From assembly GCF_022965805.1 (NCBI RefSeq), contig NC_133105.1, positions 2,480,001 to 2,544,000 on the forward strand: DNA of 64,000 bases, read 5' to 3'. A program made the position numbers and the translations under genes. The notes under the pieces were generated by a model. The model had not been told where the DNA came from, did not search any database, and saw only the letters and a list, made by a program, of their open reading frames with translations. This document shows, piece after piece, positions 14,713 to 25,743 of this stretch. The number at the start of each line of letters is the position of its first letter. The stretch's first letter is position 1. This DNA is from Primulina eburnea. Its lineage: Eukaryota > Streptophyta > Magnoliopsida > Lamiales > Gesneriaceae.

Positions 14713-16825
14713 TTATTTTTCCTCGCTTCGTTTGGGTGCTTCAATGGCAATCATGGGAGGCTGTGGCATCGGAGCACTAACTGATACAACGCACAATTTT
14801 TTGGCTCCATTTTTCTCCGCTTCTACAAAACTTGCTTCAATATCTTCCATCTCGGTGGCGTTTTGATTGTTTCCTGTTGTACCCTTTTCTGGTTCAAGAA
14901 TTTCACATCCTCCTTTTTCTTTCTGTTTCCCCCATAGAACTGCGTACAGTCCAATCACAATCAGCACTGCTCCGAGAACACTGAACCAAGCCGGATTACA
15001 TTAAATTAATTACACATAATACTAAAAATCTTATAAAATAATTCTTCGGGAATTTTCAGGATGTTGAAATTACCCTCCGACAAATATTTTTTCAGCCAAG
15101 ATGAAAGAGCCCATGATTGCTACGATAATCATCATCAATGGACTGAAAGCGGTGACAAAAACTGGCCCTCTTTTTTGCATCACCAAGCCTTGCACGTAAT
15201 ATGCAATGCCCGAAGAGACAATACCCTAAAGCATTACAAGATAAAGATCCATATATTTATTATTTGCGTAACCTTTTTAAGTAGAAAATTCGCATGTAAA
15301 TATCTATAAGATTTATACCAGAAAGTTTATAATTTCTATTATAATTGAAAAAAAAAGTTTAAAAAAAACTTACAGCATATGCAGCAGCTAACAGGTTCAT
15401 GTCCCAACCAATGACCCAAGCATCTGTTTTGTGCTCCATCACCAAAGTCACGACAATGGATTGCAATGTTCCCAAAAAGCACACAAGGGCTGTGAGTGAA
15501 AGTTGTGCTGTGTATTTCCTCAATGTGATAGCCTGTTGAATTTTTTTAAAAAAACTATATAAAAAAATACAGAGAGAAAAGGGTAATATTAAAAATATAT
15601 GTCTTAGCTAGTAAAATTTAGACACACACACACACACACACACCTGAAGAATGAAGAAAGAAGCCCAGGCCAGGGTGGCAATGATAAGAAGAATCGAACC
15701 CTTAATCCAATCTTCATGAGTGGCATGAGCAGAAGTAGCTTCAGGAGCATAGGACTGCTTAGGATGTATGTATTTTGACCATACCATGTTTATGACATCT
15801 CCTTTATATAATGTCATGAGCATGGCTCCACAAACTGTTATCAGTGTTCCCACCACCTTTGCTTGGCACCTTATTTTCTTCAAATTAAGTTTCTCCATCC
15901 TATATGATCAACACAACTCTTCATTTATTATTAGCTCAAATCGTTTGTTTTTTCGAACTATTTCTGTTTATGGGCAAGGAGTGCACTGATAGAACCTAGG
16001 CAGTAGATTTTCTACATTTCTTGATTTCAACAGCTTAAAAATTATGGAAGAAACACTGATTTTCTTCTTCAATATTTATGAGTTGTGCTAAAAGGGTATT
16101 TATATGAAAATTCAAGCTTATAGAAAGTTTTTAGTCCTTGTTTTCCAATGAGATTGTTTTCAAATGAGATTTTAGTTAAGTTTTGTTTTAAATGAAAAAT
16201 ACTCAGAATTGCTAAAGAGCGATTTTCCTTGATTTAGTGTACCTGCATATGACTGCCATAACAAAGGTCATTGCAGGCAGCATGTTGCTCATGGCGCATG
16301 AATACGTTGGCGAAGTAAATTTAAGACCAGCGTAGTACAAGTTTTGATCGATCACGGGCCTGCAAAATTTAAACCCCGACACGAAACCGGTCAGAATAAG
16401 ATGGAAAATATACTTGTAAGTGACTTGCTGCATATATACATGAGCTTATATTTTATACATATTCTCACCCCAGAAGTCCCAAGACAAACAGCTGCAGGAA
16501 AATCGTAAATGTAATCTTTGGCCTCACTTTCCTGTGACAAAACCAAAAAACAAAAGATTAATGTCATTCAATTTTGCAGTTGTGTAATCAGAAATTATAG
16601 AAGTTGGTGGCATATTCAGTACCTTTCAAGTAGAATAGCAAAGGGGGCAATAACTGCAGTAGCAAAGGCATGTCTATAGACCACAAGCACATAATGGCTC
16701 ATTCCTCTGTTAAGAGAAACTTTCGTAATGATATTCATTCCAGCATACCCGAATTGTAAACAAATCATGGCTATGTAAGGCTTTGCCTTCTCAAGAAATC
16801 TGCCAAACCATCCTTTTCCTTCCAT
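14713..16825 (-). CDS. WAT1-related / UMAMIT transporter (EamA family, nodulin MtN21-like)
   Basis: WAT1/UMAMIT proteins are ten-helix membrane carriers, several of which export amino acids or auxin. Seven exons fit: 16825-16623, 16531-16469, 16359-16243, 15899-15644, 15532-15374, 15225-15074 and 14980-14713, 1218 nt, 405 residues. Family features are KPYIAMICLQFGYAGMNI near the start, YRHAFATAVIAPFA, PVIDQNLYYAGLKFTSPTY, a second EamA half beginning near DWIKGSILLIIATLAW, GIVSSGIAYYVQGLV, and GAVLIVIGLYAVLWGK. A charged soluble tail of about 80 residues follows. Its place next to CYP98A matches Arabidopsis At2g40900 (UMAMIT11) beside CYP98A3, from memory. The donor site of exon 4 lies inside a GT microsatellite. 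The substrate is unknown. Confidence 0.92.
15620..15643 (-). repeat. (GT)n microsatellite directly at a splice donor
   Basis: On the minus strand, exon 4 of the WAT1-like gene ends ...CTTCAG at 15644. The intron begins with an unbroken GTGTGT run of about 11 units, so the donor GT is the first unit. Confidence 0.85.
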
Positions 16826-17099
16826 TTTTTGAGATATAATATATTAATAATGTGTATTAGCGAGGGCAAACACTTGATTCTTGAATGTGGTCTGTGTTAG
16901 GGGAGTATGGTCTGAGGCTTGAATACTTATAAGCGATTGGGGTGGAGGTGACAGGGGTTTCTTCGGAACTTTGGTCTACCATATGTTGTTAAAGTGGATC
17001 TAATTAATGGAATATGACGATAAAAACCTGAATAACCTGCAAATTACGTTAGTCGGGTATACTGCACTACGCAAAATCATGTAGGATATGTAAATTCGT

Positions 17100-17185
17100 T
17101 CGAAAAAGTGTTGGGAGTGAGAATCGAACTCGTGTCTTATTGAATAATTGTTCGCTTACTCTACCAACTCATACACCTCGTTGAA
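17100..17185 (-). mobile_element. tRNA-derived SINE head or degenerate tRNA-like sequence
   Basis: The minus strand carries TATGAGTTGGTAGAGTAAGC (A-box-like, cf. the tRNA D-arm AGTTGGTAGAG). About 30 bases later comes GAGTTCGATTCTC (B box). The stems do not make a clean tRNA, so a SINE is likelier. A 21-bp piece, TACTCTACCAACTCATACACC on the plus strand, is repeated at about 17206-17227. Confidence 0.6.
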
Positions 17186-18322
17186 ACACTCATCTTTCTT
17201 TTTGTTACTCTACCAACTCATACACCATTAGCTCCGTCACTATCTGACTCGTCATGCTTAGGCTATTAGTATTAAGTCATTGAGCTTACAGAAAACTTGG
17301 CCTGGTCTTAGTTACCCCAATGCGTAAAACATAATATAAATGAAATTAGGATATTATTAGAGAGAGTAAAAGTTAAAGATCTTCAAACAATTCTTAATAA
17401 TGTAGTATAATACGTGCATGCATATTTGAGCTCTTTCCGATGAACTCTTTCAGATAAATAAGCAGTGTCTTACCTGAGAGTTTGGAAGTCTGAGTCGAAC
17501 TCGAAAAATAACCCCTCGAATAATTAACAGGTCACTTTTTTTTTTCCAACAAGCTAAGATTTTATTTGTTTCATTTTCAACTAATAAGTTTTAAATATTT
17601 TATCAAATATTATATTTTCATTCAATTTTTTCATAACAAAAAACTAGAATAATCATTTTTTAGTTATCATTATAATCATCCATAAAACTGTAAAAGAAAC
17701 AAGTTTCAACATTATTGTTATCTTGATTTTTTCCATTCCATATACATTATTCTCTTGTTGTTTTATATATTCTTTCCGATGAAGTATAAATTATAATAAA
17801 TAATTTTTATTTTCTATGATAACTATAAATTATTTGAATTGGAAATAATTTAGAAAGCATTTGCAAATTAATATGTAAATATGACATCTCAATGGTATTA
17901 TTTTAGCATTCATTCATTCGTATCGTGAATTGAACAAAACTTAAATGTTTTTTTTATATTTCTAAAATCAGTTACTAATTGTCTTATCAATACAAACATA
18001 AAATTGAGAAAAATTTCAAGCATAATCCAAAATATAACATAGGGATATTGAATTTTATAAACAATTTTTTTAAAGAAATTATCGGTACCAAATTTTGAAG
18101 TGAAACTTAATGTTTAAATTTAATCACATGTTACTATGATATCAAATTGAAGGAGACAATAAACAATTAACACTCTTAATATAGCTAGATATGAATGTAA
18201 GATTAAGAAAAATGGAACTCTTTTATATTAGCAATTATTGGAATTATATAGTAGAATAATAATATTTTGTCATTTTTGAAGCAATTGAATAAATATCATA
18301 ATAATGCATATAAAAATTTATC

Positions 18323-18497
18323 GGCAAAAACTTGTGTGAGACGGTCTCACGTGTCGTATTTTGTGATACAGATATCCCACAAAAAATATTAATTTTTATG
18401 ACAAGAGTATTACTTTTTATTGTGAATATCGATATGATGACTCGTCTCACGTCTCACAAATAAAAACTTATGAGACCATCTTAAAAGAAACTTAATC
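18323..18497 (-). mobile_element. Mutator-like MITE, copy B
   Basis: It has the same core as copy A: CTTGTGTGAGACGGTCTCACG on the left, TTTTTATTGTGAATATCGAT in the interior, and GAGACCATCTTA on the right. Flanks (AAATTTATC and GAATTTATT) resemble a decayed 9-bp target duplication but do not match well. It is more diverged than copies A, E and F. Confidence 0.75.
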
Positions 18498-21199
18498 TGA
18501 ATTTATTTAGGATTGTATGGACCCTGACGCGATCAACTCACGTACCTCACACAAGGTACATGTCTATAAATAAGCCACTACTTTTTTTTAGTATAATAGT
18601 TCACACGCACTAAGAGATTATGCCATATTTGTTTCTATTTTGATCACTTTTTAGAAACGGTCAAGTCTTTCATATGTTGCTCGAAACATTTTGGAAGATT
18701 TACCAAATTTATCATATAAGTGGTAATGTTATCACTTCTAGTCTTACAAATCGTCAAATTTTAGTAATAAGTTTGCCATTGTTTTTAGTACTATATTTTT
18801 AGTCCTTGTTCACTAAATGTTGGTGTGGTCGTGTGGAGCCTGACATGTGAGCAAAATCTGATATGAAGTCGATAATATTAACTATCATTTTAGCTCACCG
18901 ACGAAAAAGAACTAATTTTTTTTAAAAAAAACAACGAACTTATTGAATTAATTCAAAACTCCTATAGAAATTAAATGACCAAAATAAAAAAAAAAAATTC
19001 AATATTTTAGAAGAAGGATTTTTATCCGAATAAAATAAAATGTGATCGTCACAAAATTTAATCAGTACATCCATTAACGGGTTATGTGTAATCCATGGTT
19101 CCAATATTTTAACTGCTAGTGGGCGATCAAGTGATCCGAAAGGTACCACCACGAAGGCAAGTTTAGTGCAAGCTTTTGCAATGTGGGCTCCGCCGCGTCG
19201 ATCATCTGCCCGGGCGCGGCTGCTGATGCGAACTTAGCTGTAGTGCAAGATATACCCAACCGAGGTATGGAATTAGGTGGTCGTTTAAATTTTCAAAAAC
19301 AAAAATTATGACGTTTCAATTTTTTTTCGAGGGATCTGTTTGGGGATTGCCGGAGCCACGGTGTTGGTCGGAGAGCATTGTCGTGTTACGAGAATCAACG
19401 TAGTCAATGATGCTTATTAGTCTACCTGCCCCATGAAAAACATCAAAGAATCAAATTTTATTTTGTGTATTATAGAGAGTCAATATAATGTAATTTTGGC
19501 CAAAGTTTTGTCGAGTCAGCCCATTGCACTTTATCGCGACTTTATTAATGGGCATAAAAAAATAGTGTATATATGGTATGCTAGGTAGCAATTCGAGAAC
19601 AATCACAAAAAAGCTTTCTTATTATTAATGGGAAATAGGTTATTCGGTTTCGTTTCTCTGCATCCATCGAGGTCCCATGCAATGTATTATAATTGTGTGA
19701 CAATGCCCACTTGATAAAGTTGGATCTTATAGTTGGAGCAAGTGCAATAATAATGCGTGTATACTCAACCATTATGGGTCGATCGCTCTATAATTATTGT
19801 ACACGAAATTTTGCCTCAAATAATAGATATCGAATACTACATCCACTTGAATTTTGTTCATCGAGGAATTTAAAATTAATAAATTTGAAATCTATCAATC
19901 TAATCACGGTCTTTTCTCCGTAAGAGGCATCAATTTTGCCAACTGGAGGCTGCTTTATTACTGAATTTGTTGTGCCAAGCTTGAGTGCACATACATGTTG
20001 GACACAAAAGTTACCTCACCATTCACCAAATGCGACAAAATTAAACCAGTTAACATCTGTAGAAAATTAAATATCCAATTTATACTTCGTATTCTTTATT
20101 TAAGATTTATAATTTTTTTTTTACAGGCAGAGCCCTGGTTGTTGGTTGGGCGAGTATTATCAAAGTAAGTTAACGAAGAATTGACAAGAAATAAATATTA
20201 ATTCATTAACTAATTCTTAATATTTACATAATCATCAACATTAGTAGAAAGAATTAACTTCGATCCCGGTATCATTAACGAAATACACAATTAAAAAAAA
20301 ATCTTTGTCAGTGGACTAAGGTAATTTTGCAGATGTTTTAAAAAAGTTATTATGAACTTTTCATTTACTGATTTGTAAAAACTTTATTTAAAAAAAAGCT
20401 ATAATAACTTTTGTTAAACATTTACGGACACTACTTAAAGTGAAAAGTAATATAAATCGTTTTCGAAGCAAAAGCCGGGAAAATGCGTTCTTAATGGAGC
20501 AATTAAATCACTAAACTATGTCTTTAAAAAACATGAAATCGATGATAATGCCCAAATTTAATAGCCTGTCTGTCTAAGTGGTAGCAAAAGCAACTTTCTT
20601 TGCTAATCCTGATAGTTAAGTAATTAAAAGAATATTGATAGGGGTAATTTGGGCCGTGATTAAAACTGATCGTTGAGATTCCCACAATTTTTTTATATTG
20701 GAATTTAACTCAATTTCTATTATGCTGATAGAATTCTAGTATCTTAATTAGGGTTGATATGACTTATTTACAAGGGGTTTTCTGATTAATCTAGCTAGTT
20801 ATAATAAGTACGGCACGAGGATGAAGGGTATTTCATTAATTTTTGGTGTATATGATCAGATGTTGATATGTATTTTTCTACTATTATTGAATATACGTTT
20901 TATTGTTCGTCTGACATCAAAGTCTAAAATCAAAGATGAAAATTTAATTTGCAGTTCTGCGCATATATTTTTCGTCCTTATACATAAAATAAAATGGTGC
21001 ATGGCATCAACGTCCATTAAAATATATGAGCAAAGCTAACTAAACTTAAAAATGGCTTGTGGGCTTCTATTCCAAACTAAAATCGAAGCTCTTTTGAATT
21101 ATTGCATCCGAATATTAAAACGAATTGTTTTGTTTTTTTATATTTGAAAAGGAGACAACTAAAAATCAATTTTATAAAAACATTTTTTTCACCTACGGC

Positions 21200-21950
21200 T
21201 AGGGGTGATCACGGTGCGGTTTTGCGGTTTTTTAAAAAAAATTCAAACCGAATTGCCATATGCGATCGGTTAGTATTTTGAAAAAATAATTGCGGTTTTA
21301 CATGAAGAATTAGTATTACGGTTTTTAGCGGTTTTTAGCGATTACGGTCGGTTTACGGTTTTTTAACGAAAAATATTAGAACATATATTTTAATTTATTT
21401 GAAAACAACAACAATATAGTGTCTTCAAATATAAATTATAGTTCAAAGCATATAAAGATAAAAATAGATAAAACAATAATCAAGATTTAAAACTAAGTTA
21501 ATAATTTAACAACACAACATACTTACAACAAAAATGACATTTATACTACTTTATCATTTTTCTACTTTCAAACTTCAAACTAAATATTATAGCAAAAGAA
21601 ATAAATAATCTAATAAAATATTAATATGAAGAATAATTAAGAAGAAGAAGATAAGTTTTATTTGTAAAAATAATAATTTTGAAGAAAGTTGAGATTTAAT
21701 GAATGACAACTTCTTAATTTGAATATAGTATTTACAAATTATTATAATTCTAGGCCAAATATTATGGCAAGCGGTTTAGGCGATGCGGTTTGGTGCGGTT
21801 TTTGGCAAAAAAAATAACCGAACCACGTATGCGGTGCGGTTTACGATTACTGTTTTTAATCGCGGTTTTTTTTAAATATTATGAAAAACGGTGCGGTGCA
21901 ATTCGATTCGGGCGGTTCGGGCGGTTAATAAAAAAATTTGATCACCCCTA
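21200..21950. mobile_element. Complete non-autonomous hAT transposon (MITE)
   Basis: The 751-bp element has terminal inverted repeats TAGGGGTGATCA and TGATCACCCCTA and exact 8-bp target duplications CCTACGGC at 21192-21199 and 21951-21958. An 8-bp duplication with TAGGG ends is the hAT pattern. Many subterminal GCGGTTTT / GGTGCGG words, dense near both ends, look like transposase-binding repeats. No transposase is coded. Confidence 0.9.
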
Positions 21951-22584
21951 CCTACGGCTTAGGCCATCCGAACGTTGTGCGGTATACATTGCCCATACAA
22001 ACCCAAGACTCCCGAAGACAACCAACACACTAAAGTGGGCCTCGCAACTGTTTATGTTCACACAACAAATAGCCCATGTTTCAAAATATGTTCGAAATTT
22101 TATTATATAAACAAATTTATACAAATCAAAACAAGGTTGTTAACGAATTGAGCGGATTCTCAAGTTTTTTTTTTTTTCGTTCGATAAATACTTGATTTGT
22201 ATTCCAAGTTATCAAACTCGAGCTGAGCTTAAACATGTTCAAACTTTTTTCGAGCCGAACTCAAGTAAAAATTTTTTTTTCTCGATAGTTCATGAGCTTT
22301 AATATCTTATTAATGTAATATAATTATATGTTTAATATATATGAATTTCTAACTTCCGAATCTTCATTATCGAACCTTAATATTCAAGCAATAGTTCAAA
22401 TAACTCATGAATGTTCGAACATTTTGATCAAAACTCGATCTTCATTTACATCCGAGCTTGAGCAAAAAAATAAATTTTACGAGTTTTGAATTAAGTTTGA
22501 ACTCAAATTTAATATATGTTTAATATATATGTATTTTTTAATCTATTGACTAATTTAATATGATTTAAATTATCCTAAAAATGT

Positions 22585-22617
<33 letters not shown>

Positions 22618-22770
22618 AAATAAATAAGAACATAAATTGACCATAATTTGGACGTAAAAGCATATCCAAAATGGATAACAAAGAGAGGCAACGAACTGAC
22701 CAACGAACAGCCCTCACATTTGTCATCGCAAATCACCGCCTCTTCAAAACTCTCCCGTACATCTAAAAAA

Positions 22771-24919
22771 ATGGCAGCTATTTCTTCACTTTTCACTCCA
22801 AATCCAACATCAAATTTCCCATTTTCCAATCCAATTTCCTCCCAGTCATCCTCTCGCAAGTCCCATCAAAATCTCAATTTGCATCTGCCAAATCTTTCGA
22901 GAAGAGAGTTCTTGAACGGATCAGTTGCTTTGCTTCCATTAGCGGTCTCTCCTCCTTCACCTTCACAAGCCAGAGAAGTTGAGGTGGGATCCTACCTCCC
23001 CGTATCGCCTACGGATTCCTCCTTCGTTCTTTTCAAAGCCACCACTAAAGACACCCCTGCTCTACGTGCAGGTAATATATCAAGATTGTTAGAGTTTAAT
23101 GATCAACTGTAGACAGTGTAATACCCTATGATTGACTATTTGTTGGAAGAGTTTCCGTTCTGTTTATCAATTTTTCAAAACGAATGTGGACGTAGTTGCT
23201 AGAGAAGCATCGTGAATCGAAGTGTGACATGTCTACTTAACTTTTTTGATTCTCAATGTTATAATTTGATGGGGGAGTGGTTCTTTGTTTACGTCACTTC
23301 GAAGATAGCATTTAGTTATGTTAGGATTGAGACTTGTGTTTGACTCAATATCAACTTTTCAATGGACTTTTTAGTTCTTTTGCTTCAGTACAATGATGCC
23401 CCGTTGAACTTTTGGGTCCTACCCAGGGGAACAATGGATACGGGATAGAAAACCATGAACTCAGTTGCCCATTACGTGATTGATGCATGCCAAAAGTAAT
23501 ATCTCATTGGATTTCAATTCTTTCTTTCCTAGTTGAAATCTGTAGCCTGAATACTTTTTAGCTTCCTGGATTAAATTTAATTGATGGAAAATTCTTCAAA
23601 ATTCAATCTAGTGTTGCCCATCTTCTGTTTTTGCTTATGAAAATTCTGAATATAGCTGGTTGCAGGAAATGTACAGCCTTACCAGTTTATGCTTCCACCG
23701 ACTTGGAAACAGCAGCGAGTGGCTAATATATTATCGGGCAATTACTGCCAACCTAAGTGTGCAGAGCCGTGGGTGGAGGTAAAGTTTGAGGATGAAAAAC
23801 AAGGAAAAGTTCAGGTGGTGGCTTCACCTTTGATACGCCTTACGAATAAACCCTATGCAACAATCGAAGAGATAGGGACCCCAGAGAAGCTCATCGCGTC
23901 TCTTGGCCCTTTTGTCACCGGAAATTCATATGATCCTGATGAACTACTCGAAACTTCTGTAGAGAAAATTGGTGATCAAACGGTATGATCTTCTTGTTAT
24001 ATAAATTTTTGGCATATAGAGTTTTTGTAGAGGAAAAATGAGATCAATAGATTTATGAATTCTGTCACAGCTTTTAAAACCACAGTTAAACATATACTGA
24101 AATTGAACTGTATGGCAACGTGGCCAAAATGGATTATTTGAATGGGAGAAGAGCACGATCAGTCGCCCTCTAAGCAAAGCGTATGCACACCACTTCACCT
24201 GTATTGTTCTTTAAAAGAATGCTAAGTTTTACCCTCATTTCCCTCGTACCCAGATTTTTTTTTCCTGAATAAGACACGTGGTGCTATAAAACCAAGCATG
24301 TCGTCATTGGAGCTTGATGGGTTTTTAAGATCCATATCTGCTTGTCAAGGCCACAATTCAATTTGATCAAATCTTGTATACAGATTGCTCATCTGATCTC
24401 CATATTATATGTCTTGTATTCGGACCCATATTACATCAGAAGGGTTTGCATTTTGCGGGGGGTGGGGTGGGGTGGGGTGCAGCATGTGTTTTCACCCCCC
24501 TTTCTACCGAAATTTTTATAGATAAATTTATTTTCATGAACTATGTATAAAAAACATACCCCCTAATGTATGAAAAAGCAAATAAGTTTTCAGTTTTGTC
24601 CACCACCTGAATTCGTGTTCCTTGCTCGGCTGCTCTCGTGCTTACGACTAACATTCTATTTTTTGCGTGTTGTGAATTATTAGTTGTGTTCTTACTCATT
24701 TTCAGCTTCCATTTTATGATTTTATCTTTTTGAAACTTAATCGGGCAGTACTATAAATACGTTCTGGAGACTCCGTTTGCTCTCACGGGATCACACAACC
24801 TTGCGAAGGCGACAGCTAAAGGAAGCACGGTCGTCTTGTTTGTGGCCAGTGCCAACGATAAACAATGGCCGACGTCAGAGAAAACATTACAAGCTATTCT
24901 GGAATCCTTCGTGGTGTGA
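22771..24919 (+). CDS. PPD6: PsbP-domain-containing protein, thylakoid lumen (PPD6-like)
   Basis: PPD proteins are relatives of photosystem II subunit PsbP; PPD6 is a lumen protein of unsettled role. Exons 22771-23071, 23666-23982 and 24749-24919 (301+317+171 nt) give 262 residues. The N-terminus is Ser/Thr-rich like a chloroplast transit peptide. It is followed by a twin-arginine lumen signal: SRREFLNG, a hydrophobic stretch, then a cleavage-like SQA. The PsbP fold follows, from VQPYQFMLPPTWKQQRV through YYKYVLETP to the C-terminal EKTLQAILESFVV. A Cys pair (CQPKC) in the mature part could form a redox-active disulfide. I chose the ATG at 22771. An in-frame ATG at 22648 would put 41 charged residues ahead of the transit peptide. 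Arabidopsis PPD6 (At3g56650) also lies beside a bZIP gene of the same type as the neighbour here. Confidence 0.9.
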
Positions 24920-25743
24920 TCTTTGTTCACGAGAAAATTGGGAGACTTGAGCCTGTGTTTCATTGAATAGTGTGTTTTCATTTGTGAATTTTCTAGCTTT
25001 TATGGTCATCTGAATTGTTATCAACTTTAGAGAGTTGAAGTTTCTGTTGTTCCGTATGCAGAGGACTAAATATTTGCGTTACAAATGCATATCGAAGATT
25101 ACATCATAAGATGGGTGAAGCCGTGAAGGTGATTCAGCAAATGGGTAAAACCTATGGTGCACGGTATCATATAGATCTTTGAATTGTACAAGTCCCACTT
25201 GAAATATATACGGAGACTTATTATGTATTGATAAATCAATGGTTGCTACATAACGTAAATTTTAGTCCATATGACATAAAACTTAGCTCGACAAAACAAT
25301 CCGTAAGAGTCACCAATTAAGTTTCTTGTGGTAAATTCTTGCATGTTTAAAAATCAATCTAACTCGACTGAGGCGACGGATTTCTCATTTTCCAACTACA
25401 CAACCCGAGCTAAAGGTACTCTTATCAAAATTAACCCAGTCCCCCTGGTAATTGATTATACGTCCTACATGTTATTTGACTAATATAACACATATACAAG
25501 AAATGATTTATGCACTAGTTGAATCAATCAATACCCAACCTCGAGAGTAAAAGGAGAGCCCGGAGAAATAAAAACTTACACTTTCAGAGATAGCTGCTGT
25601 TGATTAATGAATGTTTACAGTCAAACACAAGCAAATCAGGCTGACTACTTCCAATAAAAGTTTACGAGAAAAAAAAAACTATAAACACAGTCACCACGTA
25701 ATATCTACAAAACTGATTCAGCACTTGCTCCTATTTCCAATTC
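24920..25743. other. Spacer between converging PPD6-like and bZIP genes
   Basis: About 0.8 kb that should hold both 3' UTRs. No gene or repeat seen. Confidence 0.6.

Larger units (their letters stand above)
16826..22770. other. Long repeat-bearing spacer between the WAT1-like and PsbP-domain genes
   Basis: Nearly 6 kb without a supportable gene. It contains a tRNA-like SINE (17100-17185), a Mutator-like MITE (18323-18497), a complete hAT MITE (21200-21950) and a GC-rich islet (19150-19265). It also has a TA microsatellite (about 22588-22612) and an old repeat with many GAGC/CTCGAG-type words (about 22140-22500). The region 20100-21190 shows nothing definite. Confidence 0.6.

Noticed and set aside
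17100..17185. Functional tRNA gene
   Set aside because: A and B boxes are recognisable, but the acceptor and anticodon stems do not pair well, and one arm is repeated nearby. It looks like a SINE or relic.
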